A DNA stretch of 64,000 bases, taken from contig JAHBMJ010003845.1 in assembly GCA_018398765.1 (NCBI GenBank), positions 1-64,000 on the forward strand, read 5' to 3'. This document shows positions 35,290 to 46,958 of the stretch, one piece after another (the stretch's first letter is position 1; each line of letters begins with the position of its first letter). This DNA is from Chromera velia (taxonomy: Eukaryota > Sar > Chromeraceae). The position numbers were made by a program, and so were the translations under genes. Under the pieces are notes generated by a model. It was not told where the DNA came from, did not search any database, and saw only the letters and a list, made by a program, of their open reading frames with translations.

Positions 35290-36262
35290 TTTTTGAACCA
35301 TTCAGTTCCTTGCTTGGTAAGTTGATTGGGGTTTTCATCCAATGCATCAAATTGATCAACCGTGCTCTACCTCGGGCAGTGTGGAATGAGGGCTTGGCTG
35401 GCTCATGTAAACCCTTTGTTAAGACAGTAAAATGGCTGGCCGTTCCATTAGATTGCTCCCTTTTGTGGCCACCATTGCCAAACACGGCCGGGGACAAGTT
35501 TAAAAGGAAAGGCAAGGGTAGAAGAAAAAGGGTGGCAAAAAAGATCGTAGAGGGTGCCTGGCTGTCCGACTGGTTAAAAGAGGAAACTAAAAACGTTAGA
35601 GATAAAGACGGAATTTCCCCCCACCTTGCAAATCTCTCTCCTTTCCAATCAGAAAATCCAACCAGATAGCGTTTGGCCATGCACCTTCTAAGTGAAAGGA
35701 AATGGCGTCCAAGAAGTGAGATGATAGAGTGCAGTATTAAACCTCTGCCAAAGAGTCTGTTACAGTCCTCCACAGGCTTCCGTACACTTTTCAGGGCTCT
35801 CACAGGGGGGAATATAGATAGAACCCAACTGGAACGGCTGTGCAATAAGTGTTTGTCCCCTTTGCGTATGATCAAAGATGAGGTTCATGTCCTGACGGAA
35901 TGTAAAGACATAGAAAGGGAATAAAACATGCTGAAAATACTATACAAAATTGTAATGATACAGAAAGCGCCCATTAACATAAGAATACAGATCGCTCAAC
36001 ACATTGCAGGTGCAACCGAGAGGAGCATTTCTGATAATCCTGCCTAGAAGCGGTTCTGAAGCACTAGCCGAGTGTTTCCGGAAGGCTCATTGTGTCGATC
36101 ATGCAAGCTGAGGCGAATCGATCCGATTGGCCTGCAGGCTTCCTCATCCCCCCCCCCCATGAATATGTGTTCTGGGTTATCCCCAAAGCCTTGCTAGTGG
36201 CTTGGGATTTAGTATCGCTAAATCTAGGATTTAACCCTCAATCATCATCATCATCATCATTT
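33960..36262 (+). mobile_element. LINE (non-LTR retrotransposon) copy, 5'-truncated, with reverse transcriptase frame
   Basis: One plus frame from 33,999 to a TAA at 35,922-35,924 encodes a reverse transcriptase. The start of the domain reads GIDPKKAVGLDKVSP. Motif A is FVDFSKAFDTVP, motif B GVKQGDPLSPLLF and motif C YADDLVLFA, followed by LKVNLKKTKVM. The C-terminus has CNKCLSPLRMIKDEVHVLTE followed by C, a CCHC-type knuckle common in LINEs. In-frame stops at 34,224, 34,545 and 35,667 make it inactive. No endonuclease domain is present, so the 5' part is missing. The 3' UTR ends in a (TCA)n tail at about 36,239-36,262. The clade cannot be assigned by eye. Confidence 0.85.
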
Positions 36263-36354
36263 ATTACAAGCCCCAATTTCAGTAAAAACCGCTTAAAATA
36301 AGTAATTTCTAATTTAATTTTTATGAATTTAATAACTTTAATGAACTCTATCGG

Positions 36355-37940
36355 CTATGAGACCTTCTGATAGAGAGCATCAGTTATGCAGATGATCTCG
36401 TAATCTTTGGGCACTCCCCCCATGACCTCCAAAAGAGAATGGATCGGTTGGCCATGTATTGTGACATGTAGAGTCTGACAGTGAATTTTAAAAAAATGAA
36501 AGTGATGAGATTAACAGGCAGGGGGGGGAAGGAAGAAATTCTTTTCAAGGGTTGGACGGTCGAATAGGTAGAAAGTTACAGATACTTGGGTTGTCAGGTC
36601 TTCTGTGATACGAACCCTCGTAAGTCTGTGACTGCCAGACTTGAAGCTGCAGAGAGGGGAGTGGGAGGGGCTATGGGTTTGTGCGCATCATTGACAATAG
36701 GGACGCTCTCCCCACATAGTCGTATGTCCCTCTTTAGGGAGATATGGGAACCCGCAGCCACTTATTCTTTTGAAGCCCTCCCGATTCAAGAATCTGACAT
36801 CCAATGCTTAGACTCTCTTCAGCTTTGTTTTGTGCGTTAGTCTCTCCGTCTGCCCTGGAATTCTTTTGTCTTTCCCACCCTTACAGCCGTTGGGCTGAGG
36901 CCTATGAGAGAGATTCTCAGTGTCAGAGTGGGGGGGTATTTGAGAAGTCTTTCCCTTGCGTGATTGGCTTTGCCTCAAGCGCTGTGGGCATACCATAGGA
37001 GGGGGGAGCTTAGGGTATGGTCGGGGTCAGTAAAGAGGCTTGTGCAACCCGTCAGTTCTGCCCTTCTTGAAGGTGAACCTGATAAGGTTGATTTCAGAAC
37101 TTCAGATAGCAGGCTGAGAAGGGGGGCGAAAAGCAGAAAAGTCAACGAATGGTTGGGAGACTGGGCAAACCCGGTCTCCGTGATGGAAAAGAGAGGGGAG
37201 AAACAAGGTAGACAAAGAATGCATGGCGTGTCTTTTCCTCTGTCTGCCTGCCTGACTGATTATCAGAAGGAGAATAGAAGCAGCCAACGCTTTGCAAAAC
37301 TGGTCCTAGGAAGCCTGGCGGAGGGGAAGGGGGGCTTAAGGTCTCCTTCGGTTGAACCACTCGCCAAGCAGTTCCTGGTGTCCCCCGGGGCAGTTTTCCG
37401 CCCTGTGTTGTGCGCCGTTGTTGCAGGGGGGGCAAACCATGGGGGGAAGGTTGAATCAATTTGCAAGGCCTGTGAAGAGAAAACTTGTGAGAAACTGATT
37501 GACGACCCGATTCACCGCCTGACAACTTGTGTTCGAACGGAAGTGCCGCGGGGGAGACTGAGCAATCTCTGGTATAGGTGACTGGAGCGTATGTCAATAG
37601 AAGAAGTGTGTGAGCATGGAGAGAAACAGGAAGCCCGAGGGGGTAGAGGGTTGGGGCAGGCCGAGGAGCGTGTAAGGCGGTACTTCTTGCTTCTTCTTCA
37701 GAGGGACGCCAGAAAGGCCAGTGCCCTCATTGCTGCATGCCTAGGACCAGACTGATCGATTCTGGGGAGCAGCGCTTTGCTAGCTAGTAGTCCTAAGGTT
37801 CGGCCACTTTAGGCGAGCATTCGCTAGCGTGCTCCTAGCTTGTAATATGACATGAATGCTCACAGACTGCCCTTTGCCATTGGGATACGATGGCTGGCGG
37901 GTTTAGTCACATTATCCTCATCATCATCATCACTATCGGC
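36355..37940 (+). mobile_element. Second, shorter LINE copy of a related family
   Basis: The similarity begins inside the reverse transcriptase, at SISYADDLVIFGHSPHDLQK, so the copy is strongly 5'-truncated. It continues through VESYRYLGCQVF and RLEAAERGVGGAMG to a C-terminal ICKACEEKTCEKLIDDPIHR, again a Cys/His knuckle, and a stop at 37,753-37,755. Several in-frame stops break it. Residues such as CLDSLQLCFVR align with CLDALQLRFIQ of the first copy, showing kinship but large divergence. The 3' UTR ends in TCATCATCATCATC at about 37,918-37,932. A related tail fragment lies at 14,680 on the minus strand. Confidence 0.75.
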
Positions 37941-38016
37941 TAGGATATGAACCGATAAATGCTATGCTATGCTATGCTATGACTATGCTATGCTATACTG
38001 TATATGGTGATTTGTT

Positions 38017-38048
<32 letters not shown>

Positions 38049-38302
38049 TACATAATAATTTAGACGTCTAACCTGGGCCGATGGCGATGATGTATGATGA
38101 TGATCATGATAATTTAGTACCACTAGCAGTGTGGGTATCAAGTAGCATCATATATTATACGACAAACAGCACAACTATCACGTTTCCTAGCGCGTTTCAA
38201 AACTCAGTTGAAAACTGCAAAAACATATCTTAAAACTTGAATTGGTAAAACTTGAATTCCATGTATTTTCATGCATTGGTTCAAGGGAAGGACATCGGCC
38301 TG
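37941..38302. other. Simple repeats and a short mobile-element tail, no gene seen
   Basis: A TATGC pentanucleotide run at 37,960-37,996 and an (AT)n run at 38,022-38,043 are followed by TGGGCCGATGGCGATGATGT and an ATGATGATG tail (38,060-38,110). That tail recurs near 50.9, 51.1 and 51.7 kb. The rest is AT-rich and lies downstream of the minus-strand protease gene. Confidence 0.6.
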
Positions 38303-39337
38303 TCAACTACTGGGTGCAGGAGAGCCAGACCATGGGAACCGCCACAACTTCCAACGTCTTCGAAAAAACGTGAACGCCCCTGACCTAGCCTGAGCCCCAG
38401 GCCTTCCTTCTGAGTCTTTTAAACTCACGGATCCTTCCTTTGTGTCTTCCTCGTCATCTCTTGACAGGCCGGAAGGGCCCCGGCATCGTTTTCGTCTTCG
38501 TCTTCCACGTCTTCCTCTCCCACGGGGATCTGCAGAACTCCCCCCTCCCTGTCCGCATGCACGCCCGGAAGATCCCCACGGCCACCACCCCCCCTCCGAC
38601 GACTCCCGCCCTCCCTGAAGATCCTCTGAGGCGGAAGAGAGGTTCTGCACCGCCTCTGCGTTGAAGGGCCGTCCTGTGGCGGCTGCCAGCACTTCCAGGA
38701 TGTATGGTGACGGGATCGCGCACTTGATCACCATCTGGACGTTCGACTTTCCCGTCTCCGCGTCGTCGTAATGGACCGTGCGTGTGGCTTCTACAATCCC
38801 CACAACTCGACCGCTGAGATCGAAAACAGGACCCCCTGACGACCCTGCAGCTAGTCGGCCAGGCAGACACCGTCCAGATCGGTAGATAAACAGGAAGAGA
38901 GGAAACAAAGCATGGCAGAATTTATTCACAGTGGCGTGCAAGCAAGCTTTTTCACAAGTCTGCAAGCCACACTGTAGAAACGAAAAAAAAAGAGGAACAC
39001 CTCAAAAAGAAAAACAAAGGACAGCAAAGGATCTTCTGGGAACCTAATCGGAATAAAGCCCAGAGCTTAAAAAAAAAAAAAAAGCCGGCCTGAGGAGACA
39101 GATGCACGAGAAGGAAAACAGGAGACTGCATGATTGACAGACAGAAGGGAGGGAGGGTCCTGAGGACTGATTGAGCGAAAGGAATCAGCAGACGACAAAC
39201 AGAGGAAAGAAATTGAGGAGATTTATTTCAAAGAAAAACGAACGAGCAGAAGAGAACATCGAAAGTTCAGGGAGCGAGAAGGAAACGGGTGACAATTGGA
39301 CGAGCTAGAGAACAGGAGAGAGGGGCAGGCACCGGGG

Positions 39338-39406
<69 letters not shown>

Positions 39407-39894
39407 GGGAGAGAGAGAAAGAGAGGACAGATCGACAAGAGAGGCACTTGCTGACCCTTTGCGAAGTCTGCAGTCACCGCCATGCCTATCGGTCCCTTCT
39501 CTCCTTTTTTGAAATACCTCGACACGCATCCTCTGCAAGCAGTCAGGATCGAGAGACTGCAACTGACAGCTGGAAGAAAGAAATCATTCACGTGGCGGAT
39601 TTACAGAATTTGTGCACACACTCCCCCTGATACTTCCCACTTGTTTAAAGTACAAGTGTTTCCTCCTGTCCAAGCTTCACCCCATTAATCTCTCAGTGGT
39701 CGTGGTACACACACGATTGTACGCTGGCATACTCAATCAGCAATGCGAAAGCGCACGTGGCCATGCTCGTCCAAAACACACATCTTCCCATAAAAGCCAA
39801 GGCCTGACATCTGTTTTCTTTTGGAGTCCTCCTACCTAGCTACTTCACTCAAATCAGGGGAGAGATTCACGCTGTCACTCAGAAGGTTGGCCGG

Positions 39895-39928
<34 letters not shown>

Positions 39929-40108
39929 GACAACGCAGGTAGGCATTCATAAGTTCACTGGCTCGTTCAACAGCCGCTTCGCAGGAAGGGGGGCATTTGT
40001 TTCTTGGTTCTCTCTGTCTCCGTATCTGCCTCTTTCATTGTCTCTTTTTTTGTCGCTATGTTACCTTCGTCTCTTTCTCTTTTCTCAACTTTCTCTTTCG
40101 ATCTTCAG

Positions 40109-40142
<34 letters not shown>

Positions 40143-40331
40143 CTTCCTTTCTTTCTTTCCTTCTTTCTTTCCTTCCTTCTCATTCGCATTCTCATTCAAT
40201 GTCTTTCTTTCTCTCTGTGTGTGTCCGTCTTTCTGTCTGTCTACTTGTCTGAAAAGTGCTCATCTTGTTAGACCGACTTTTGCGAACACAGCTTCTCCAG
40301 AAAGAAAGAAAGAAAGAAAGAAAGAAAAGAG

Positions 40332-40378
<47 letters not shown>

Positions 40379-40379
40379 A

Positions 40380-40439
<60 letters not shown>

Positions 40440-41607
40440 CATGCAGGGGAACGACATTGACCACTCAGTCAGCCGAATGAACCGACAGCAGACGGACCGA
40501 CCGCGTGAGGAAGAACTGCTGCCCCGCGGGGTGGCCCAGCACAGCCACTGGGGCACCTAGGCGAGGCACGTGGCCGATTCTCAGAAAGGGAACCGAGGAC
40601 ACACCAACAACCCCCGCGCTCGCACCTTGACTAGCAGCGGGTGCTTCAGTCGGGGGTGCGGGAAGGTTTAGGGTGCCTTCAGATTTCCTCCCGTGGAGTC
40701 TGCTTCCTCCCTTCTTCTCGGACGTCTCTGGAATGGTGCTGGTGTCCTGCGGGGCTGAGAGGTCTACACGTATGACTGCGATGTCGAGCGTCTTGTTGGC
40801 CGCCAGAATTTCCGTGACAGGAAAGACCCGTCTCGAGGCGTCCATGACCACAATGGTCTCGCCGGGGGGGTGGTCAAGCACGTGAAAATTTGTCACTGCA
40901 AGACCGCGCGGGTGCACAAAGAACCCAGAGGCAGGACTTACGTGAAGAGCCTGACAGCCTCTGCGGCACTTCCAGACGTTCATGACCATCAGCGTGGAGT
41001 CCATGACGAGGTCGACTGAATCTTCTAGGGAAGAGGGGGGGGAGGCTGGGCCACAGGACGCGGCAAACGACGGCAGGCCCGCTGAAGCAGAAGTCTTCCG
41101 TCCTGGTACACGTGGCTGGACCGCGTCATGGAGGGCCAAATCAAACAGTTCGGAGAGCAGCCGTGGACTGTCAGACTTGGTAGACGGGTGTTGAGTGCGC
41201 GGTTTGGCATCTGCCGTCTCTAGTTGGTTCATCAGATCTTGCATCGGGACGGTGCGTTTGAGGGCAGAGAGCCTCTCTGCCTTCTCAGCTGCCAGACCAC
41301 AACCCTGCTGGTCATCCTGAATGGTCACATAGTCGGGGAAGAGGGGAGAGAGGTCGACTGAGGGATCAGCAGAACTGTGCAGCTCTACATGATCTTCCTC
41401 GGCCACGAGGAGACGGAGAGACGGATTCACGCTGTGAAGCAAATCGTTTGTAGAAGGTCCCAAAAGAAAGGTGCGAGAGGCAGGTGCAGAACAGACGGGG
41501 GGGCTAAAGAAGAGTAGAAGAATCAAGAAGATAATCCTCGAAGACATTTCTAAAAGACCCGACGACGACATCCATTTACTCTGACTGTAGCTTGGATCGG
41601 GATTCAC
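38303..41607 (-). CDS. Trypsin-like serine protease (S1, DegP-like fold), secreted or vesicular
   Basis: Exons on the minus strand: 41,607-40,502, 39,532-39,456 and 38,844-38,303. Donors are GTCGGT and GTCAGC, acceptors TTGCAG and CTGCAG; the joins are phases 2 and 1 and the product has 574 residues. A signal peptide follows one of three in-frame ATGs (41,607, 41,571, 41,547); its core IIFLILLLFF favours the last two. The protease domain shows the His site (AVTNFHVLD), the Asp site (KTLDIAVIRVD) and the Ser site (GSSGGPVFDLSGRVVGIV), one catalytic residue set spread over exons 1 and 3. The 77-base middle exon supplies GCVSRYFKKGEKGPIGMAV. A long N-terminal region precedes the domain, and an Arg-rich tail (RGRRGRRRRKR) replaces the PDZ domain of classical HtrA. 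The triad looks intact, so activity is likely. Confidence 0.8.
39341..39425. repeat. Compound (CA)n-(GA)n array in intron 2 of the protease gene
   Basis: CA dinucleotides to about 39,370, then GA dinucleotides with GGGA interruptions to about 39,425, within the intron 38,845-39,455. Confidence 0.9.
39897..40440. repeat. (CA)n, CTTT and (GAAA)n arrays in intron 1 of the protease gene
   Basis: (CA)n at 39,897-39,927, TTTC units at 40,110-40,180 and GAAA units at 40,298-40,440. All fall in the minus-strand intron 39,533-40,501. The CTTT and GAAA blocks are mutual reverse complements and could fold into a hairpin. Confidence 0.85.
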
Positions 41608-42334
41608 GGCTTTGTTACCGTCTCTGTATGCGTATGTCTCTGTCCGGATGGCTGGGCGTCTGAGCAGTCAACTGTCCAAGTTCTCGTCTGCACACATACC
41701 GAGAATCGAGCACCCTTCTCAGGCTCTGATATTAATGTATTAATATATGCAGTGGCAGCCTGTGGCAAAGAGACCATGCACGACAGCCTGCGAAAGGCCG
41801 TCGGAATGAATCGGAATGATGCCGAATTAATGCAGCGCCATGCATGCACAAAAATTCACGAAGAAATTTAAAAAAAAAAAAAACATTCACGCAAAATTCA
41901 AGAATCTTCAAGAATTCTTCAAGAATCTTCAAGATGCGTGCCGCGCGCGTTGTTGAATCTGCACTGTCTGGATCTGTCATGGATCTGTCTGGTCCAGACA
42001 TGTCCAGACGTCGATAGATTTGTAGACAGAAGCTTACGTTGCACGAGCAGAACTATATGCACTCCAAAGTGAACATCTGATAGTGATGTCACTTCTGCGC
42101 TCAGCTTGGATTTTCTGCTGAAAGAAAGACAAGTGCCAGACGGTGTGCTCTTGAAAAGTAGTCTTCGATCTCTTTCTGGGGTTCGGAGACGTGTCCATCA
42201 ATCGCGATCAGCCTTTGTTTTCATCCACTGTAGTTTGGAACTGAGCATTCGTTTACGCATCCTTGCCTTCAAGTTCCTGTGCAGCTCATTGTGCATCCTT
42301 CAGTCTTCTTGGTTTCTCTTGCGAAGTCCTCAAA
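41608..42334. promoter_or_regulatory. Divergent upstream region shared by the protease gene and the next plus gene
   Basis: The protease gene starts leftward at about 41,607-41,547 and the next gene rightward at 42,335, leaving about 730 bases. A short AAAATTCACG and TTCAAGAATC repeat patch lies at 41,850-41,935, and a TGCATGCA word near 41,841. No coding frame is credible. Shared control is inference from layout. Confidence 0.35.
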
Positions 42335-43772
42335 ATGCTCTATTCTGCAGGTCAGCTATAATTCCTCTTGAGTTGTTTTTTTCTGCGCTGCCTTCCCGTT
42401 TTTCGTTTGCAATATATATTTCTTCTCTGTCTGCTTCTTGCTGTGTGGCTGTGCAGGTACCCCAAGGGTTCCACAGCAGTCGGCCCCCCCCCAAGGGCTC
42501 CACTACGTCTCGATCCCCGGAAACCCACCGCACATGCTGCATCCCCAGCAGCATCTCCCTCACGGGCTTCAAGTTCCCCCCCACCGTCTCTTCCAAGACA
42601 CCCAGTCCCAGTCCCATCACGCCATTGCATCCATTCAGCAAGCGCAGATGCAGCAGCAGAAGGAGAAGGACAAGGAGGGGAGCGTGCCGAATTTGAACCT
42701 TCAGATGAGTGCCCCCCCAGGCCCCTCTCTTCCTACAGCATCATACGGGTTCGGCCCACGCCCCGCAACAGTCCTCAGCGGAGCGGGCAACGACAAGCAA
42801 ACGGAAACGGAGATCAATCAGCAGACTGAAAAGGAGCAACAGACGCTTACTGTGAGTCACTCACTCCGTGCATGTATTATTCATTCATCTTCTAGATGGA
42901 AGGCCCCTTCCTTTGTCTCATATATTCTCATATATATGAACCTCTCCACCTCCTTCCTTGCTCTTTCTGATCTGATCAGCGAATCCTGGTCGACCGTCGG
43001 AAGTTGCGGCCGCAGCTCCAGCAGTCTTCCTCCTCCTCTCTCTTTCTCTCTTCTGGTGGGCCCTTTTTCCCGCTGTTCTTTCCATACGGGCATGGGTGGC
43101 ATCGCACTCCCTCCAGCGAATTTACATCAGGCGAGTTTTTCGATGTCCTCCCTGTCTCTCCCTCGCACCTTCATTGACTCGCATACCTACCTACCTGCCT
43201 GCAGGGCTCTTTTGAGTCGAGGGGCACGCAGATCGAGACCGCACCAGCGCAACAACAGGGGAATGCCTCTGGTCCTGGGGCGGTGCAGCAGCTTTGTGGG
43301 AACCGCGCTCTCGGGATGGCCATGCGGAGAGAGGAGAGGCTCCTCCTGGAGACGAGACGGGATTTGCTGGAGATCATGAGGAAAGTCCACAAGGAACAGC
43401 AGGAGACCAGACAGGAGATGGGCGAGCTGCGGGAGGTCAGTCAGTTAGGAAGGAAGGAAGCATTGCGTAAAAAGAGCAAGAAATATTCATTCATGGATGA
43501 ATTGATGGATACACTCGAAAGAAAGACAGACAAAAAACAACCCAAGAGGAGTCGATGTAGCTAGAAAGCAGGTCCTGGGCAGGCATGCGGAGCTATTAAG
43601 AAGCGTTGAAGAGTTCAAGTTGAACAAGTCTGGAATGGAATGGAGCGCCGAAGCATAAATAAAGGCAGAGATGAGACGGGAGACAAAATCACGGAAGAGC
43701 TAGGAAGAAAGGAGCGCCTGTGGAAGACAACGAAACTGATGTTTGTTACAAACAGAAGGGATAAACTAGTGA

Positions 43773-43818
<46 letters not shown>

Positions 43819-43855
43819 TGTGCGTACGTGCGCGTGTGTGTACGTGTGCGTGTGT

Positions 43856-43888
<33 letters not shown>

Positions 43889-46324
43889 TGAGCGTGTATG
43901 TTCGTTCGTAAAGTCCCCTTCTCTTTTGCTGTGTGCCCTGCCCTGCAGCTAGTCAAGAAAGTCGTCTCTGCATTTCCTTCCGCGGAGGCGCGTCCCGCCT
44001 CTGTTCCTCTGCCTGACCATGGTGGCGTCTCGGGCCACGCTCCTGCGCGGCAGAGGCAGGCAGCGTCGCTTCGAGACAAGAGGGCGAAGGAGAAAGAAGA
44101 AAAGGAGAAGGAGAAGGAGAAAAACAAGGAAACCAGCGCTTCGGTGAAGGCAAAGAAGAACGCGCCGGTGTCGTCATTCTCCGTCGCCATGAGAGAAGAG
44201 AAGGAAAAGGAAAAGGACAAACCGACCGCCAGTGCACCCCTTCCGTCTCCCTCTGGCAATCGGCTTTCCAAGGTGGGACTGTTTTTCTTTTTCAATTTCT
44301 TTCCACAAGTGCTTAATTCTCTTCTGCATGTCTCTAAATTCGATGAACTCTCTGACTGTCAAATGTATACCCAGGCAAAGGACTACGCACCCAAATAAAA
44401 ACCCGTTTCTTCATACAGAACGTGACTGATTTCTTTCCTTCTGCCTGTCTTTTCGTCCTGGCTTGCTGGCTTCCTTCCTCCTTTTCGTTCGGTCTTCCTC
44501 TCTTCCCTTCCTCATATATATACAAACTTGGCTCCCTGCCTGCCTGCCTCCCTGAGCGCACCTCATTTGCGATCGATTTGCCTCTAACAATCACTCGCTC
44601 TTGTTTTCTTTTCCTTTTCCTCCTGCAGAAGAAGGCAAAGGACCCTGCCAAGCGTTCTACCGGAGCCTCTGCGGGCGTGGACAGGGAGACTGAAAATGAC
44701 CACAGACCCTCCCCCACCCAAGCTTCGGTGCCTCCCATCCAGATCGACCAGCAAGAGGAGGAGGGGGAAGTAGCAGAGGAAAGAGCTCTGGACAACAGCA
44801 CTCGTTCCCCCCTCCCTCCCACTGGCACTGAAGTCAAGCGAGCCGTTCCACACTCGACTGCCACTGCCCCAGTGACTGCAGGCCTTCCTGTGTCACAGAT
44901 CACGACAGCAGAGGGAGACGAATTCTCCGAACAGCCCCCTGTCGTGGCCGTAGCTCCTGCTGCTACCGCGGCAGTGGGTGCAGGTGGGAGCGCCCCAACA
45001 ACCGCGTGTGCCTGGAAACTGCCTGCCGACAGCGACGACAACCGCGATACCGACAAAGAGGACGTCACCCCCCAACAGCAGCAGAAAGAGAAGCCGAAAA
45101 GTATGGAAAAAATTCAGGAGACAGCTGTTGTTGAGAAAGAGAAAGAGAAGCAGACAGCCGCCAAAGTTGCAACACCAGGCAGTGCCAAGAAAGAGAAAAC
45201 CCGTCACGTGGGGGGAGACAAGGAATCCGTCCGTACAAAGAAGCTCAGCAGTCTCGCATCCCCCCGCAGTCAGCCCGGCAGTGCGCAACAAAAAGACAAA
45301 GACACGTCCGCTCACGGCCACCCCGCAGTGCCCTCTTTGAAGACCAAAGGATTGTTGGGGGGTCGCACATTGGGGGCACACTCGTCCTCGATTCCCAGAC
45401 CCTCTTTCACCTCCCGGACCTCCCCCCCCCCCGGTGAGAGAGAAAAGAGCGGTTCCAAAAGGAAGCCAAAGACCGCACGGGGAAGCGGAGAGGAGGAAAA
45501 GGGGGGAGAGAAGGAAAAGCCGGGGAGCTCTCCCGCCTCTGCGATCCAGGTGTGAGTGAGGACAAAATGGAAGGAGAGGAAGGAGATGGAAGGGGGCAAT
45601 ATGTTCGGGGGGTCGGTGGGTACTCTCTGTACTCTCTTTCACCATTTCTGTCCCTTCTCTCGTGCTGAGGCAGGCGGGTTCCAGAGAGGGGGGGAGAAGC
45701 TGGGGCAGATTGAGCAGGCGAGAGAAAGAGGGAGAGAGAGGTTGTAGGAAAGAAGGAAGGAAGGAGTACACTCATCGTTGCATCCTCTGTCCATCGCATT
45801 TGCTTCCTTGCTTGCATGCGATTCCGCATCTTCGTCGTAGTCTGTCCGTCTGTCTGTGCAAATTAAGCCATCAATCAAGGTGTGGTACGCAGGCACATCA
45901 AATGGTAAGATTGTTCTCGTCATTCGTCCAAATGGTAGCAGGCAGGGAGAAAGGAAGAGAAGAGAAGATAAAGAGAGATTCAAGGGAAGGACCAGGGCCA
46001 TGATCATTGTGGAAGGAAGCTTGATGCATTGTTTGTAAGCAGTGAGATGACGGCTGAGAGACTGGAAGGGGAGAAGGGCTTGTCTTTCAGAGCAGCTGCA
46101 GAGAAGGGTTGCCTGTTGGGTTTGTGGAAGAGGAAGGAAAACGCCCATGGAGCAGAAAAGTGCCTCACGTGTGCGCCTCCCTCCTTCCTCTTTCCCCTGC
46201 CTAGCTCGGTACGTGCGTTCTGATGCGACGGTAAGTGTCCGGTGGCATTGGTTCCTCTCTCTTCCTGCACCACCCCGTTGTGACATGATCTTCTCTCGAT
46301 CGTTTTTCACTTCTTGCGCGCGCA

Positions 46325-46396
<72 letters not shown>

Positions 46397-46958
46397 CATA
46401 GCCGTCTTGCTGAAGCCTTGCTGTGTCAAGAGGAAATGGATGCAAATTCCATCTGTTGGGCACATGTACGCGTAATGGGGTCGGGTCAAGAAAACCCAAA
46501 TACAGGAGTGAGGAGAAGACACAAGAGCCGATAGATCAATCTCCCCTCCCTCCGCATACTCTATCTATCTATCTATCTGTCTGTCTGTCTATCTATATTT
46601 TTTCTTGATGGATGGATGGATTGCTTGCACACATTTGACTGCACTATGGATTCTTTTGTTTGAATGGCAGGGAAGTAGTGAGGGTCCGTGCGGTGTGCGG
46701 CAGTTGGGCACGTACACTCTTCCCGTACGTCCATCTGATTTTTTCGTCGAAGTCGGGGACCTGTCTCTACGGGTCGCCGGATCCCCCGATTCCTTCCATC
46801 TGGGTTCCTTTTCCTTTCCTTCCTCTTCCTTGGAGCGGTTGGGGGCGTGCACCGTCTCCGAAAAGGGGGGTGGGGGGTGGGGGAGTGAGAGCGTCCGAAA
46901 AAAACTCTCTGAAAATAGAAGCGACCGATTGAATCAATTGGCGGAGAAGAAAGGGTAG
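42335..46958 (+). CDS. Low-complexity Gln/Pro- and Lys/Glu-rich protein, 5 or 6 exons
   Basis: Exons: 42,335-42,350; 42,457-42,851; 43,205-43,435; 43,949-44,272; 44,629-45,549 or to the TGA at 45,553-45,555; and possibly 46,671-46,958. Phases match at every join (1, 0, 0, 0, 0), with donors GTCAGC, GTGAGT, GTCAGT, GTGGGA and GTGTGA, and GCAG acceptors. The first exon holds only MLYSA plus one base; it is inferred from a matching phase and donor. The protein opens with a His/Pro/Gln-rich stretch ([16 protein letters not shown]) and a helical [16 protein letters not shown] basic helix follows ([20 protein letters not shown]), then Lys-Glu repeats and a long Pro/Ser/Thr-rich disordered part. Length is 630 residues with the early stop or 724 with the last exon. 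A nuclear or RNA-linked scaffold is possible, but no domain is recognised. Confidence 0.6.
43776..43892. repeat. (CT)n-(GT)n compound array with GTGCGT variants in an intron
   Basis: CTCTCTCT passes into GT repeats with TACGTGTGCG words and a CG run at 43,859-43,872. It is the reverse complement of the (CA)n-(GA)n type and lies in the intron 43,436-43,948. Confidence 0.9.
46320..46396. repeat. (CA)n-(GA)n compound array
   Basis: CGCGCACGCGCA passes into CA dinucleotides (46,330-46,364) and GA dinucleotides (46,364-46,394). It lies in the possible last intron of the Gln/Pro-rich protein gene. Confidence 0.9.

Noticed and set aside
42368-42829. 153-codon plus frame in the second exon of the Gln/Pro-rich gene
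   Set aside because: It is an alternative frame of the same exon. Only the other frame continues through all later splice junctions.
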